A DNA stretch of 11,252 nucleotides, from assembly GCA_017463035.1 (NCBI GenBank), contig JAFTPY010000074.1, positions 1-11,252 on the forward strand, written 5' to 3'. The DNA is from Lachnospiraceae bacterium (GTDB lineage Bacteria > Bacillota > Clostridia > Lachnospirales > Lachnospiraceae). Position 1 is the first letter of the stretch. Every line of letters begins with the position of its first letter. Below are positions 6,140 through 11,252 of this stretch, piece by piece. The translations under genes and the position numbers were made by a program. The notes below the pieces were generated by a model. The model was not told the origin of the DNA, searched no databases, and saw only the letters and a program-made list of their open reading frames with translations.

Positions 6140-6880
6140 ATGAATTATTTAAACGCCAAAGAAGTACTTCCGCCGGAGCTTTTTAAAGAAATCCAGAAGT
6201 ATGCCGGTGGTAACCTCCTATATGTACCTCTGGCGGAAGAAAAGGAAAAGACTTGGGGCGAGGTCTCCGGACAGAAGCAGTATTACAGAAAACGGAACCG
6301 AATGCTGCAGAATAAGTATTTATACGGTGTGTCGGTGGAGGAGCTGGCAAAGGAATATGCTCTTTCCAGAGAGACCGTGAAAAAGATTGTGTACGAGAAA
6401 CAAGGTCGGGATGCGCTTAAGTTTACACCGGGCGTACAATCCGCCAAGGAATATAACGATAATGGACTTCTGGAAGAGTGGATTCATACCTATCTTTTAT
6501 TCGAACGGAAGAATAAGGCGTTTTCGGACGGTTTGTATCTGGAAGACCGGTATTACTTAGGCCCCCTTGCTATGCCGCTTAGTATGTTTGTACGGAGCAG
6601 TGGACCGGAAGAGGGCATCAAGTGGCAGGTGCATCCGGTGGTGTTTGAAGACAAGGTAAATGCCTGGAGGGAAAAAATTAGGGCAAATCAAATCCTACCG
6701 CCGGTGATTGTGGGGTATGCGGACGGAGTGTTTGAGATTAACTGTAATAATCCGCTGTTTGAGGCATTGGTACGGGAGGGAGTTACCTATTTCCCGGTCA
6801 TTATGTGGACCACAAAGAAAAGCGATTACGATGATTTTGTAAAGAAGTATGCACCGTATACCGAGTTTGTTTTAAAGTAA
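6140..6880 (+). CDS. CD3324-type HTH protein fused to a ParB-like domain
   Basis: A 246-residue two-domain protein. Residues 1-90 match the clostridial CD3324 family: MNYLNAKEVLPPELFKEIQK, a WGE segment, RKRNRML, then a helix-turn-helix VEELAKEYALSRETVKKIV (66-84), suggesting nucleic-acid binding. Residues 101-225 are clearly related to the 149-residue ParB-like protein encoded at 7914-8363 (19 identities in an ungapped 50-residue block). The signature is altered: DDGRHR in the other protein is NCNNPL (201-206) here, so the domain is probably catalytically or nucleotide-binding deficient, or works differently. The ribosome site is weak (GAAAGAAGTGAT region, about 6123-6134). The gene is 62 bp downstream of the cysteine hydrolase. 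Confidence 0.8.
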   Translation: MNYLNAKEVLPPELFKEIQKYAGGNLLYVPLAEEKEKTWGEVSGQKQYYRKRNRMLQNKYLYGVSVEELAKEYALSRETVKKIVYEKQGRDALKFTPGVQSAKEYNDNGLLEEWIHTYLLFERKNKAFSDGLYLEDRYYLGPLAMPLSMFVRSSGPEEGIKWQVHPVVFEDKVNAWREKIRANQILPPVIVGYADGVFEINCNNPLFEALVREGVTYFPVIMWTTKKSDYDDFVKKYAPYTEFVLK

Positions 6881-6908
6881 AGTCGGGATAAATCCGAAAG
6901 TCATTATG

Positions 6909-6917
6909 TGATAGAAT
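6909..6917 (+). promoter_or_regulatory. Possible extended -10 promoter ahead of the RNA methyltransferase gene
   Basis: TGATAGAAT (6909-6917) matches the extended -10 consensus TGnTATAAT at all but one position. The -35 region (about 6889-6894, TAAATC) is poor, which an extended -10 can tolerate. A start at about 6923-6924 would fall exactly on the first base of the hairpin below. Confidence 0.35.
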
Positions 6918-6922
6918 AGTGT

Positions 6923-6961
6923 GGCGCAGAAGGACTTGCAGTCCTTTTGTGCCATATTTTG
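6923..6961 (+). terminator. Rho-independent terminator
   Basis: GGCGCAGAAGGACT (6923-6936) pairs with AGTCCTTTTGTGCC (6940-6953) over 14 positions with two G-T wobbles and a TGC loop; ATATTTTGT follows. It ends the transcript from the TraX-to-CD3324 gene group. The T-run is interrupted, so read-through or an attenuation role is possible. Confidence 0.8.
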
Positions 6962-7023
6962 TACGGCGGGGATGCTAAAAAGGCGTGTATGCCGTAAGAA
7001 GCGACAAAAGGCGGTATCACAAA

Positions 7024-7839
7024 ATGACAAGGATTACGGTAAGAAATAACATATTTCAGCATATTCAGGTATTAAAGACAAACCGGACCAAGAGAAACCG
7101 TTACGGCGAGTTTGTGGTGGAAGGGGTTCGGAACATAAACGAAGCGATAAAAAACGGATGGCAGGTAAAGTCCTTTTTCTGCGGAGAAGGAGCACTTTCC
7201 GATTGGGCGAAAGATTTGCTTGCTACGGTAAAAACAAAGGAAAATTTTTGCTTTTCCGAAGAACTGATGAGGGAGCTTAGCGGGAAAGAAGATACATCGG
7301 AACTGATGGCAATTGTGGAAATGCGAGAGCTTGTACCGGAGCGGTTGCAGCTTTCGGACAATCCCTTTCTGGTATTATTTGACCGCCCGTCAAACAAAGG
7401 AAATCTCGGAACGATGATACGTTCCTGCGACGCCCTGGGCGTGGATGCTTTGATTCTTACCGGGCATGGGGTGGATTTGTATGACCCGGAGGAGGTGGCA
7501 GCGTCCATGGGTTCTTTCTTCGCTCTGCCGGTGCTGCGGATTGCGGAAACAGATGTATTTGAGAAACTGGTGCGTGAGTTAAAAGGAAAGTACGGGGAGT
7601 TTCGGATGTACGGTTCTACAGCCCATCAACAGAAGGCAATTTATGAGCTGGATTTGAAGTCACCGTTATTACTTTTTATCGGAAATGAAACAAAGGGGTT
7701 GAGTTATGCCTACAAAGAATTGTGCGACGAGCTTTGTACGATACCTATGGCAGAGTCAAGTACGGCATCTTCCTTTAATGTGAGCTGTGCCGCGTCAATT
7801 ATGATGTATGAAGTGGTACGGCAGCGGAACAGAAAGTAA
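7024..7839 (+). CDS. SpoU/TrmH-family RNA 2'-O-methyltransferase
   Basis: A 271-residue SPOUT methyltransferase that transfers a methyl from S-adenosylmethionine to a ribose 2'-OH in rRNA or tRNA. The N-terminal L30e-like substrate-binding domain (about 5-100) includes RNRYGEFVVEGVRNINEAIK (25-44). The catalytic knot motifs are complete: motif 1 NKGNLGTMIRSCDALG (124-139, with N124 and R133), motif 2 FIGNETKGLS (218-227) and motif 3 IPMAESSTASSFNVSCAASI (240-259). The target nucleotide is not predictable. ATG 7024 with AAAAGGCGG (7006-7014) is chosen; an upstream in-frame GTG at 6985 would add 13 residues but lacks a properly spaced ribosome site. Confidence 0.93.
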   Translation: MTRITVRNNIFQHIQVLKTNRTKRNRYGEFVVEGVRNINEAIKNGWQVKSFFCGEGALSDWAKDLLATVKTKENFCFSEELMRELSGKEDTSELMAIVEMRELVPERLQLSDNPFLVLFDRPSNKGNLGTMIRSCDALGVDALILTGHGVDLYDPEEVAASMGSFFALPVLRIAETDVFEKLVRELKGKYGEFRMYGSTAHQQKAIYELDLKSPLLLFIGNETKGLSYAYKELCDELCTIPMAESSTASSFNVSCAASIMMYEVVRQRNRK

Positions 7840-7913
7840 ATTGATAGAAAGTCGTAGCCGGCAGAGGGAGATAAAATCCCGGAGAAAGCAACCGAAAGAA
7901 GGAGAATATAAGC

Positions 7914-8363
7914 ATGATATACGGAACCTTATCCTTGGCAAAACAGTACGACAATGAAGGAAGAATAGATGCCTGGATGCAGGATTTTTTACGGGCAGAC
8001 GGGAAGAATCTTGCTCTTGCGGACGGACTTTTGTTGGAGGAGCGGCATTACTTCGGACTGCGAGAGATACCGATTTCTTTGCTGGCGGATGTGAAGTCCG
8101 GTGCACCGGAGTATTTGCATGCGGAAAATGATATTCAGTATTTCTTTCATGTGGTGGACCGGATGAAAGAAAGTCTTGCAGAGGGCTGGGATGCGCCGCC
8201 TCTTATCGTGGAGTATGTCTACGGGAAGTTTCAGGTGGATGACGGCAGACATCGTTTGGAACTGTACCGTCAGATGGGAGCAGAACGGGTTTGGGCGGCT
8301 GTATGGACCACCGGAGAGAAAAACAGAAAAACAGTAGAGAAGATTTTGGAGGATAACAAATGA
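7914..8363 (+). CDS. ParB/sulfiredoxin-fold-like protein with DGRHR motif
   Basis: A 149-residue soluble protein. The second half, PPLIVEYVYGKFQVDDGRHR (95-114) followed by LELYRQMGAERVWAAVW, has the hallmark of ParB-like/SerK-like domains: a short strand, D/E-G-x-H-R, then an 'EAxxxxG' helix and strand. Proteins with this fold are CTPase switches, nucleases or free serine kinases; none is demonstrated here. It lacks any HTH, so it is not a chromosome-partition ParB. It is homologous to residues 101-225 of the product of 6140-6880. AAGGAGAA (about 7899-7906) supports ATG 7914. Its stop overlaps the next gene's start (ATGA at 8360-8363), indicating translational coupling to the zinc-ribbon P-loop protein. 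Confidence 0.78.
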   Translation: MIYGTLSLAKQYDNEGRIDAWMQDFLRADGKNLALADGLLLEERHYFGLREIPISLLADVKSGAPEYLHAENDIQYFFHVVDRMKESLAEGWDAPPLIVEYVYGKFQVDDGRHRLELYRQMGAERVWAAVWTTGEKNRKTVEKILEDNK

Positions 8364-8965
8364 TTGGAATATGTATCAAATGCGGAAATTATAACTGGGA
8401 TAAGATTGTTGAAGGAACTACGGTAAAGTGTCCGAAGTGCGGACATACCTGGGAGATGGTGTCTCTGCCGCTCTTTATCTTAACCGGGTGCAGCGGTGTG
8501 GGAAAGACAACCACGGCTCAGATGATTCAGCAGAAAAAGGTTGATTTTGTGGTACTGGATGCGGATATCTTTTATTGTCGTTTGAATCCACAGACGGAAG
8601 AGGATCATAAAGATTGGTTAGAATTGATAGAGCAGATTTCTATGAATATTATGCAGAGCGGGCGACCGGTGCTCTGGACTATGGCGGGAAATCTGGATAA
8701 AGTGCATCAGGTGTATTGCAGACGGTTCTTTCCGGATATCAAATGTCTTGCTCTTACCTGCGAGGAGGAACTTCTCAGAAAGCGGATGAAAGAGGGGCGG
8801 AGAATTACCGATGAAAACTGGATTCAGAGTTCGGTGGACTATAACGAGTATTTTAAGACCCATGACCGGCACGGGGATACAGTATTTGAGACCTTTGACA
8901 TTAGCGGGAAAAGGGTGGAAGATGTGGCGGATTATGTGATTGCATGGGTAAAGAAAAATTGTTAA
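8360..8965 (+). CDS. Zinc-ribbon P-loop NTPase / small-molecule kinase-like protein
   Basis: A 201-residue protein with an N-terminal zinc ribbon (CIKC at 5-8 and CPKC at 24-27) followed by a P-loop kinase-like domain: Walker A GCSGVGKT (43-50), acidic strand end VVLDADIF (64-71) as in nucleoside/shikimate-type kinases, and an arginine-rich lid-like stretch LLRKRMKEGRR (138-148). The C-terminal VADYVIAWVKK helix is also typical of small kinases. I infer an ATP-dependent phosphotransferase or ATPase with a nucleic-acid or protein-binding ribbon; the substrate is unknown. It overlaps the ParB-like gene by 4 bp and ends just before a terminator, so these two genes form a unit. Confidence 0.82.
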   Translation: MIGICIKCGNYNWDKIVEGTTVKCPKCGHTWEMVSLPLFILTGCSGVGKTTTAQMIQQKKVDFVVLDADIFYCRLNPQTEEDHKDWLELIEQISMNIMQSGRPVLWTMAGNLDKVHQVYCRRFFPDIKCLALTCEEELLRKRMKEGRRITDENWIQSSVDYNEYFKTHDRHGDTVFETFDISGKRVEDVADYVIAWVKKNC

Positions 8966-8982
8966 AAAGAATCGAAAGGAAA

Positions 8983-9022
8983 GGGCTTGCTACAATGGAA
9001 ATTGTGGTAAGTCCTGTTTTAT
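8983..9022 (+). terminator. Rho-independent terminator with GGAA loop
   Basis: GGGCTTGCTACAAT (8983-8996) pairs with ATTGTGGTAAGTCC (9001-9014) over 14 positions, including three G-T wobbles, with a GGAA tetraloop, followed by TGTTTTATT. It closes the ParB-like/P-loop operon and insulates the cassette downstream. Confidence 0.82.
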
Positions 9023-9088
9023 TGCAGGAGCAGATGGGCGTTTGATGATATACGGAATAGGAAGTTAAGCGTTCCTTGGGGGCAAATG

Positions 9089-9117
9089 TTGACATTAGAA
9101 AACGGCGGTGTTAGAAT
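9089..9117 (+). promoter_or_regulatory. Promoter of the DUF3791-DUF3990-DUF3791 cassette
   Basis: TTGACA (9089-9094), a 17-bp spacer and TAGAAT (9112-9117) form a near-consensus sigma-A promoter. The predicted start is near 9124, giving a leader of about 50 nt. A perfect 10-bp palindrome, CGAATATTCG (9136-9145), lies just downstream of that start and could be a repressor site; this last point is weak. Confidence 0.75.
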
Positions 9118-9174
9118 TATTAATGAAACTGTGAGCGAATATTCGGAAGGTTTGCCGGGATAGAGAGGATTTCA

Positions 9175-9420
9175 ATGAAAGAAAGAGGAAAGGCTTCGAT
9201 TCAAACAGAAAAAGAATTGGATTTTGCTATTTTTTGTATAGAGAATATTGCGCTATATTTAGGTGTCGAAGCAGAGAAGGTATACGAGGCTTTGACGGTA
9301 AAAAGTGATATCTTAAACGGGTATATCGTTCCGTGTTATGATGTGCTTCACACACAGGGGAAAGAGTACATTGTGGATGACATTGTAGGTTTGATGAAGG
9401 AGAGGGGCGTGGAGGTATGA
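9175..9420 (+). CDS. DUF3791-family protein (first copy, cassette gene 1)
   Basis: An 81-residue mostly helical protein recognised as DUF3791: LDFAIFCIENIALYLGV (15-31), a KVYEAL helix, then the typical YDVLHTQGKEYIVDDIVGLM (55-74). The molecular role of the family is not established; its small size and constant pairing with DUF3990 suggest an antitoxin or specificity partner, which is inference. GAGAGGA (9163-9169) lies 5 nt before ATG 9175. Its stop overlaps the start of the DUF3990 gene (ATGA, 9417-9420), so the stoichiometry of the two proteins is likely controlled by coupled translation. It has its own promoter at 9089-9117. Confidence 0.83.
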   Translation: MKERGKASIQTEKELDFAIFCIENIALYLGVEAEKVYEALTVKSDILNGYIVPCYDVLHTQGKEYIVDDIVGLMKERGVEV

Positions 9421-9890
9421 TTCTTTATCATGGGTCATATACAGAGGTTGTTAAACCGGATGTGACACATTCCAGAAGAAATGTAGATTTCGGACCGGGA
9501 TTTTATACAACACCATTACGGGAACAAGCTGAAAAATGGTGCAAGAGGTTTACGGATAAGGGGCAGGGGGCAGTTGTTTCCGTGTATCGGTTTTCTGAAG
9601 ATAAGCTGGCGGAATACAAGGTATTGAAGTTTGATTCCTATTCGGACGAATGGTTGGATTTTGTTTTGAAGTGCAGACGAGGAACAGATACTTCGGATTA
9701 CGATGTAGTTATGGGCGGTGTAGCTAATGACAAGGTGTTTAATACGGTAGAATTGTTTTTTGAAGGTTTGATTGATAAAACGGAAGCGATTAAGAGACTT
9801 CGTTATGAAAAGCCGAATATGCAGATTGCATTTCGCTCGCAGAAAATAATCGATGCGTGTCTGATGTTCGAGAGAGGAGAACGGTTATGA
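9417..9890 (+). CDS. DUF3990-family protein, ADP-ribosyltransferase-like fold
   Basis: A 157-residue protein recognised as DUF3990, a family grouped with ADP-ribosyltransferases. Visible landmarks are YHGS (4-7), where H5 sits like the NAD-binding His of H-Y-E-type transferases, DFGPGFYTT (24-32) with the aromatic Y30, WLDFVLKCRRG (79-89), YDVVMGGVANDKVFNTV (95-111) and MQIAFRSQ (135-142), the usual QI.F end motif. A catalytic Glu is not obvious; Q136 may occupy that position. It has no signal peptide or secretion domain, so it is an intracellular effector or toxin candidate. It overlaps both flanking DUF3791 genes by 4 bp. Confidence 0.82.
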   Translation: MILYHGSYTEVVKPDVTHSRRNVDFGPGFYTTPLREQAEKWCKRFTDKGQGAVVSVYRFSEDKLAEYKVLKFDSYSDEWLDFVLKCRRGTDTSDYDVVMGGVANDKVFNTVELFFEGLIDKTEAIKRLRYEKPNMQIAFRSQKIIDACLMFERGERL

Positions 9891-10102
9891 ATGCCAGTCC
9901 GACGTTGTTACAAATGAAGTATACCAGAGTGGTCGGCACTTTTGCAAAGCTGGCTGAAATTACACTGGACGAAGCGTTGCGGTTCTTTTACTGTTCTCAG
10001 GTGTATCGATTGGTTAAGAATGGCGTGTCCGACATGCATTGTATGAGCGATATGTATTTGGCAGAGGAATTGCTGGACGAATATAAAACAGAAAGAAAAT
10101 AG
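9887..10102 (+). CDS. DUF3791-family protein (second copy, cassette gene 3)
   Basis: A 71-residue protein of the other common DUF3791 form: MKYTRVVGTFAKLAEITLDE (10-29), ALRFFYCSQVYRLVKNGVSD (30-49), MHCMSDMYLAEELLDEY (50-66). The tyrosine-serine-tyrosine helix and the GVSDMHCMSD turn are characteristic. ATG 9887 overlaps the DUF3990 stop (ATGA, 9887-9890) and GAGGAG at 9874-9879 provides the ribosome site; starting further upstream would add 10 residues inside the DUF3990 gene without need. It differs from the first copy in sequence, so the two are probably distinct partners. No terminator follows; the histidine phosphatase starts 23 bp downstream and may be co-transcribed. Confidence 0.82.
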   Translation: MNASPTLLQMKYTRVVGTFAKLAEITLDEALRFFYCSQVYRLVKNGVSDMHCMSDMYLAEELLDEYKTERK

Positions 10103-10125
10103 CATAAATAAATCAGGGGGAGCTT

Positions 10126-10725
10126 ATGACCAAAGTATATTTTGTCCGTCATGCGGAGCCGGTGCATGCACATGAGGACGACCGCACCAGACCGCTGACC
10201 GCGGAGGGACTTGCAGATAGAAAGATTGTGCTTGAAACATTAAAAGAGAAAGAAATCGACGTGTTTTATTGCAGCCCGTACGTCAGAAGTATGACCACCA
10301 TCGAGGAGGCAGCGGCCTTTTTTGAAAAGGAGATTTATACGGATGAGAGGCTACGGGAGCGGGAAAAGGGCAACGAAGGAAACACTTCGGGAAATGTTCT
10401 GAAAATGCGTTGGGCAGATTTTTCCTTCCATGAAGAGGGCGGAGAGTCCATCGGTATGGTGCAGGAGCGGAATATAGAGGCACTAAAAGAGATTTTAGCG
10501 GCAAACGAGGGAAAGAATATCGTCATCGGTACGCACGGGACGGCGCTGAGTTCCGTCCTGAATTATTATAATCCGTCCTTTGATTGCGACGATTTTCTGC
10601 GGATTGTGGACTGGATGCCGTATATCATTGAGTTGGATTTTGAGGGTGAGAACTTTGTTGGTACGAGGGAGCATGCCTATGTGGAAAAGACCTTTCCGGA
10701 GCGTATGGCATCCTTTAAAAAGTAG
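10126..10725 (+). CDS. Histidine phosphatase (phosphoglycerate mutase-like) family protein
   Basis: A 199-residue cytoplasmic phosphohydrolase of the histidine phosphatase branch. The catalytic set is present: FVRHAEP (6-12; R8 and phosphorylated H9), the second arginine R54 in CSPYVRSMTT, acidic donor E78 in DERLRERE, and H137 in IGTHGTAL. The gap between E78 and H137 is longer than in glycolytic mutases and contains FHEEGGES, as in the broad-specificity phosphatases, so a glycolytic role is unlikely. AGGGGGAG (10115-10122) sits close to ATG 10126. It precedes the SHOCT gene by 11 bp. Confidence 0.92.
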   Translation: MTKVYFVRHAEPVHAHEDDRTRPLTAEGLADRKIVLETLKEKEIDVFYCSPYVRSMTTIEEAAAFFEKEIYTDERLREREKGNEGNTSGNVLKMRWADFSFHEEGGESIGMVQERNIEALKEILAANEGKNIVIGTHGTALSSVLNYYNPSFDCDDFLRIVDWMPYIIELDFEGENFVGTREHAYVEKTFPERMASFKK

Positions 10726-10736
10726 GGAGGAGAGTT

Positions 10737-11132
10737 ATGTCACAGAAAAGAATTAAAGTAAAGCCGGGAAAGACCCAGTCAAAAGCAGGATTTATTGTGG
10801 GAATTATTTTTTGTATTATCGGTTGTGTGTTTGTGATACCGATGGCCGGTCCTATCGGTATTATATGGACCGGAGTGGCGGGCTTGATTACCGTGATGAA
10901 TTATTGGAACGGGTTTTCCGAGAAGGGAGTCGCGACTCATGAGATTATTATTGATGAGTCGGATGAGAATGCAGAATATAATCTAAATTATGCCGGAAGC
11001 AGTCAAAGGGAGGAGTCTTCGGGTGAGGATATCGAAGTGAAGTTAAAGAAGCTGAATTCTTTATATGAGCAGAGATTGATTACTGCATCGGAGTTTGAAA
11101 CGAAGCGGAAGGAACTGTTGGATAAATTTTAA
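10737..11132 (+). CDS. Two-TM protein with C-terminal SHOCT domain
   Basis: A 131-residue protein with a basic N-terminus, two hydrophobic segments (about 17-37 and 39-59) making a short hairpin in the membrane, an acidic low-complexity linker (70-99), and a C-terminal SHOCT module, VKLKKLNSLYEQRLITASEF (101-120) ending KRKELLDKF. SHOCT is a short helical module of likely oligomerisation or binding function found at the ends of membrane proteins. The specific role is unknown. AGGGAGGAGAG spans the upstream stop codon (10723-10725) and supports ATG 10737. Confidence 0.87.
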   Translation: MSQKRIKVKPGKTQSKAGFIVGIIFCIIGCVFVIPMAGPIGIIWTGVAGLITVMNYWNGFSEKGVATHEIIIDESDENAEYNLNYAGSSQREESSGEDIEVKLKKLNSLYEQRLITASEFETKRKELLDKF

Positions 11133-11177
11133 AGAACGAAGCAAGCAGTTTAAGGTGAAAAGGGAGATTAGAATACA

Positions 11178-11252
11178 ATGGAAACTTATTATTATGTAGT
11201 GGACAGCATTGACGGCGATTACGCCAACTTAAAGCGTACGGATATTGACACG
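11178..11252 (+). CDS. N-terminus of a short DUF3006-like protein (partial)
   Basis: The frame opens at ATG 11178 and runs off the window edge after 25 codons: METYYYVVDSIDGDYANLKR followed by TDIDT. The pattern YYVVDxIxGDYAxL resembles the start of DUF3006-type small proteins. AAAAGGGAG at about 11158-11166 is an acceptable though somewhat distant ribosome site. The rest lies outside the window, so the assignment is tentative. Confidence 0.6.
   Translation, partial: METYYYVVDSIDGDYANLKRTDIDT

Noticed and set aside
6985..7023. Upstream GTG start for the methyltransferase
   Set aside because: No properly spaced ribosome site; AAAAGGCGG before ATG 7024 is much better and family proteins begin near the ITVRNN segment.
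7101..7508. Reverse-strand open frame of 135 codons inside the RNA methyltransferase gene
   Set aside because: It lies wholly within a gene with complete catalytic motifs; its Ser-rich composition is typical of an antisense frame.
1..11252. tRNA, rRNA, CRISPR array, insertion sequence or riboswitch
   Set aside because: No cloverleaf, regularly spaced repeat, transposase motif, terminal inverted repeat or recognisable aptamer core was seen; every gap between genes is 209 bp or shorter.

Overview
The window is a compact, all-plus-strand stretch of a low-to-mid GC Gram-positive chromosome. Strong AGGAGG-type ribosome sites, stem-loop/T-run terminators, TTGACA-N17-TATAAT-like promoters and many small Firmicutes families (AlkZ-related protein, CD3324-type protein, chromosomal TraX, DUF3791/DUF3990, SHOCT) point to a gut clostridium, most likely Lachnospiraceae. 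The family assignment of the organism is inference. No rRNA, tRNA, CRISPR array, transposase or integrase is visible.

Layout. Positions 1-1415 hold the tail of an unidentified gene, a HAD-family hydrolase with a DxY nucleophile motif, and a short AlkZ-related protein. Positions 1416-2668 hold two consecutive membrane-anchored XRE regulators, each preceded by a perfect inverted repeat, closed by a terminator. Positions 2714-3820 are a MarR regulator and a cysteine-rich flavin-reductase-like protein, driven by a near-consensus promoter with an 18-bp palindrome between its -35 and -10. Positions 3946-6880 hold a TraX-family membrane protein, a ProC/ComER-like oxidoreductase, a cysteine hydrolase (isochorismatase fold) and a CD3324-type HTH protein fused to a ParB-like domain, ending near a strong terminator hairpin.

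Positions 7024-8965 hold a SpoU/TrmH RNA 2'-O-methyltransferase, then a free-standing ParB-like protein that overlaps by 4 bp a zinc-ribbon P-loop kinase-like protein; a GGAA-loop terminator follows. Positions 9089-10102 form a self-contained three-gene cassette, DUF3791-DUF3990-DUF3791, with its own promoter and two ATGA overlaps. DUF3990 belongs to the ADP-ribosyltransferase-like fold, so this looks like a toxin/effector with two small partner proteins. Positions 10126-11252 hold a histidine phosphatase, a two-TM SHOCT protein and the start of a short DUF3006-like gene.

The most notable points are (i) the DUF3791-DUF3990-DUF3791 cassette; (ii) two related ParB-like domains 1.8 kb apart, one with an intact DGRHR motif and paired with a zinc-ribbon P-loop protein, the other fused to an HTH with that motif replaced; and (iii) the palindromes in front of the two XRE genes and the MarR gene, which look like autoregulatory operators.
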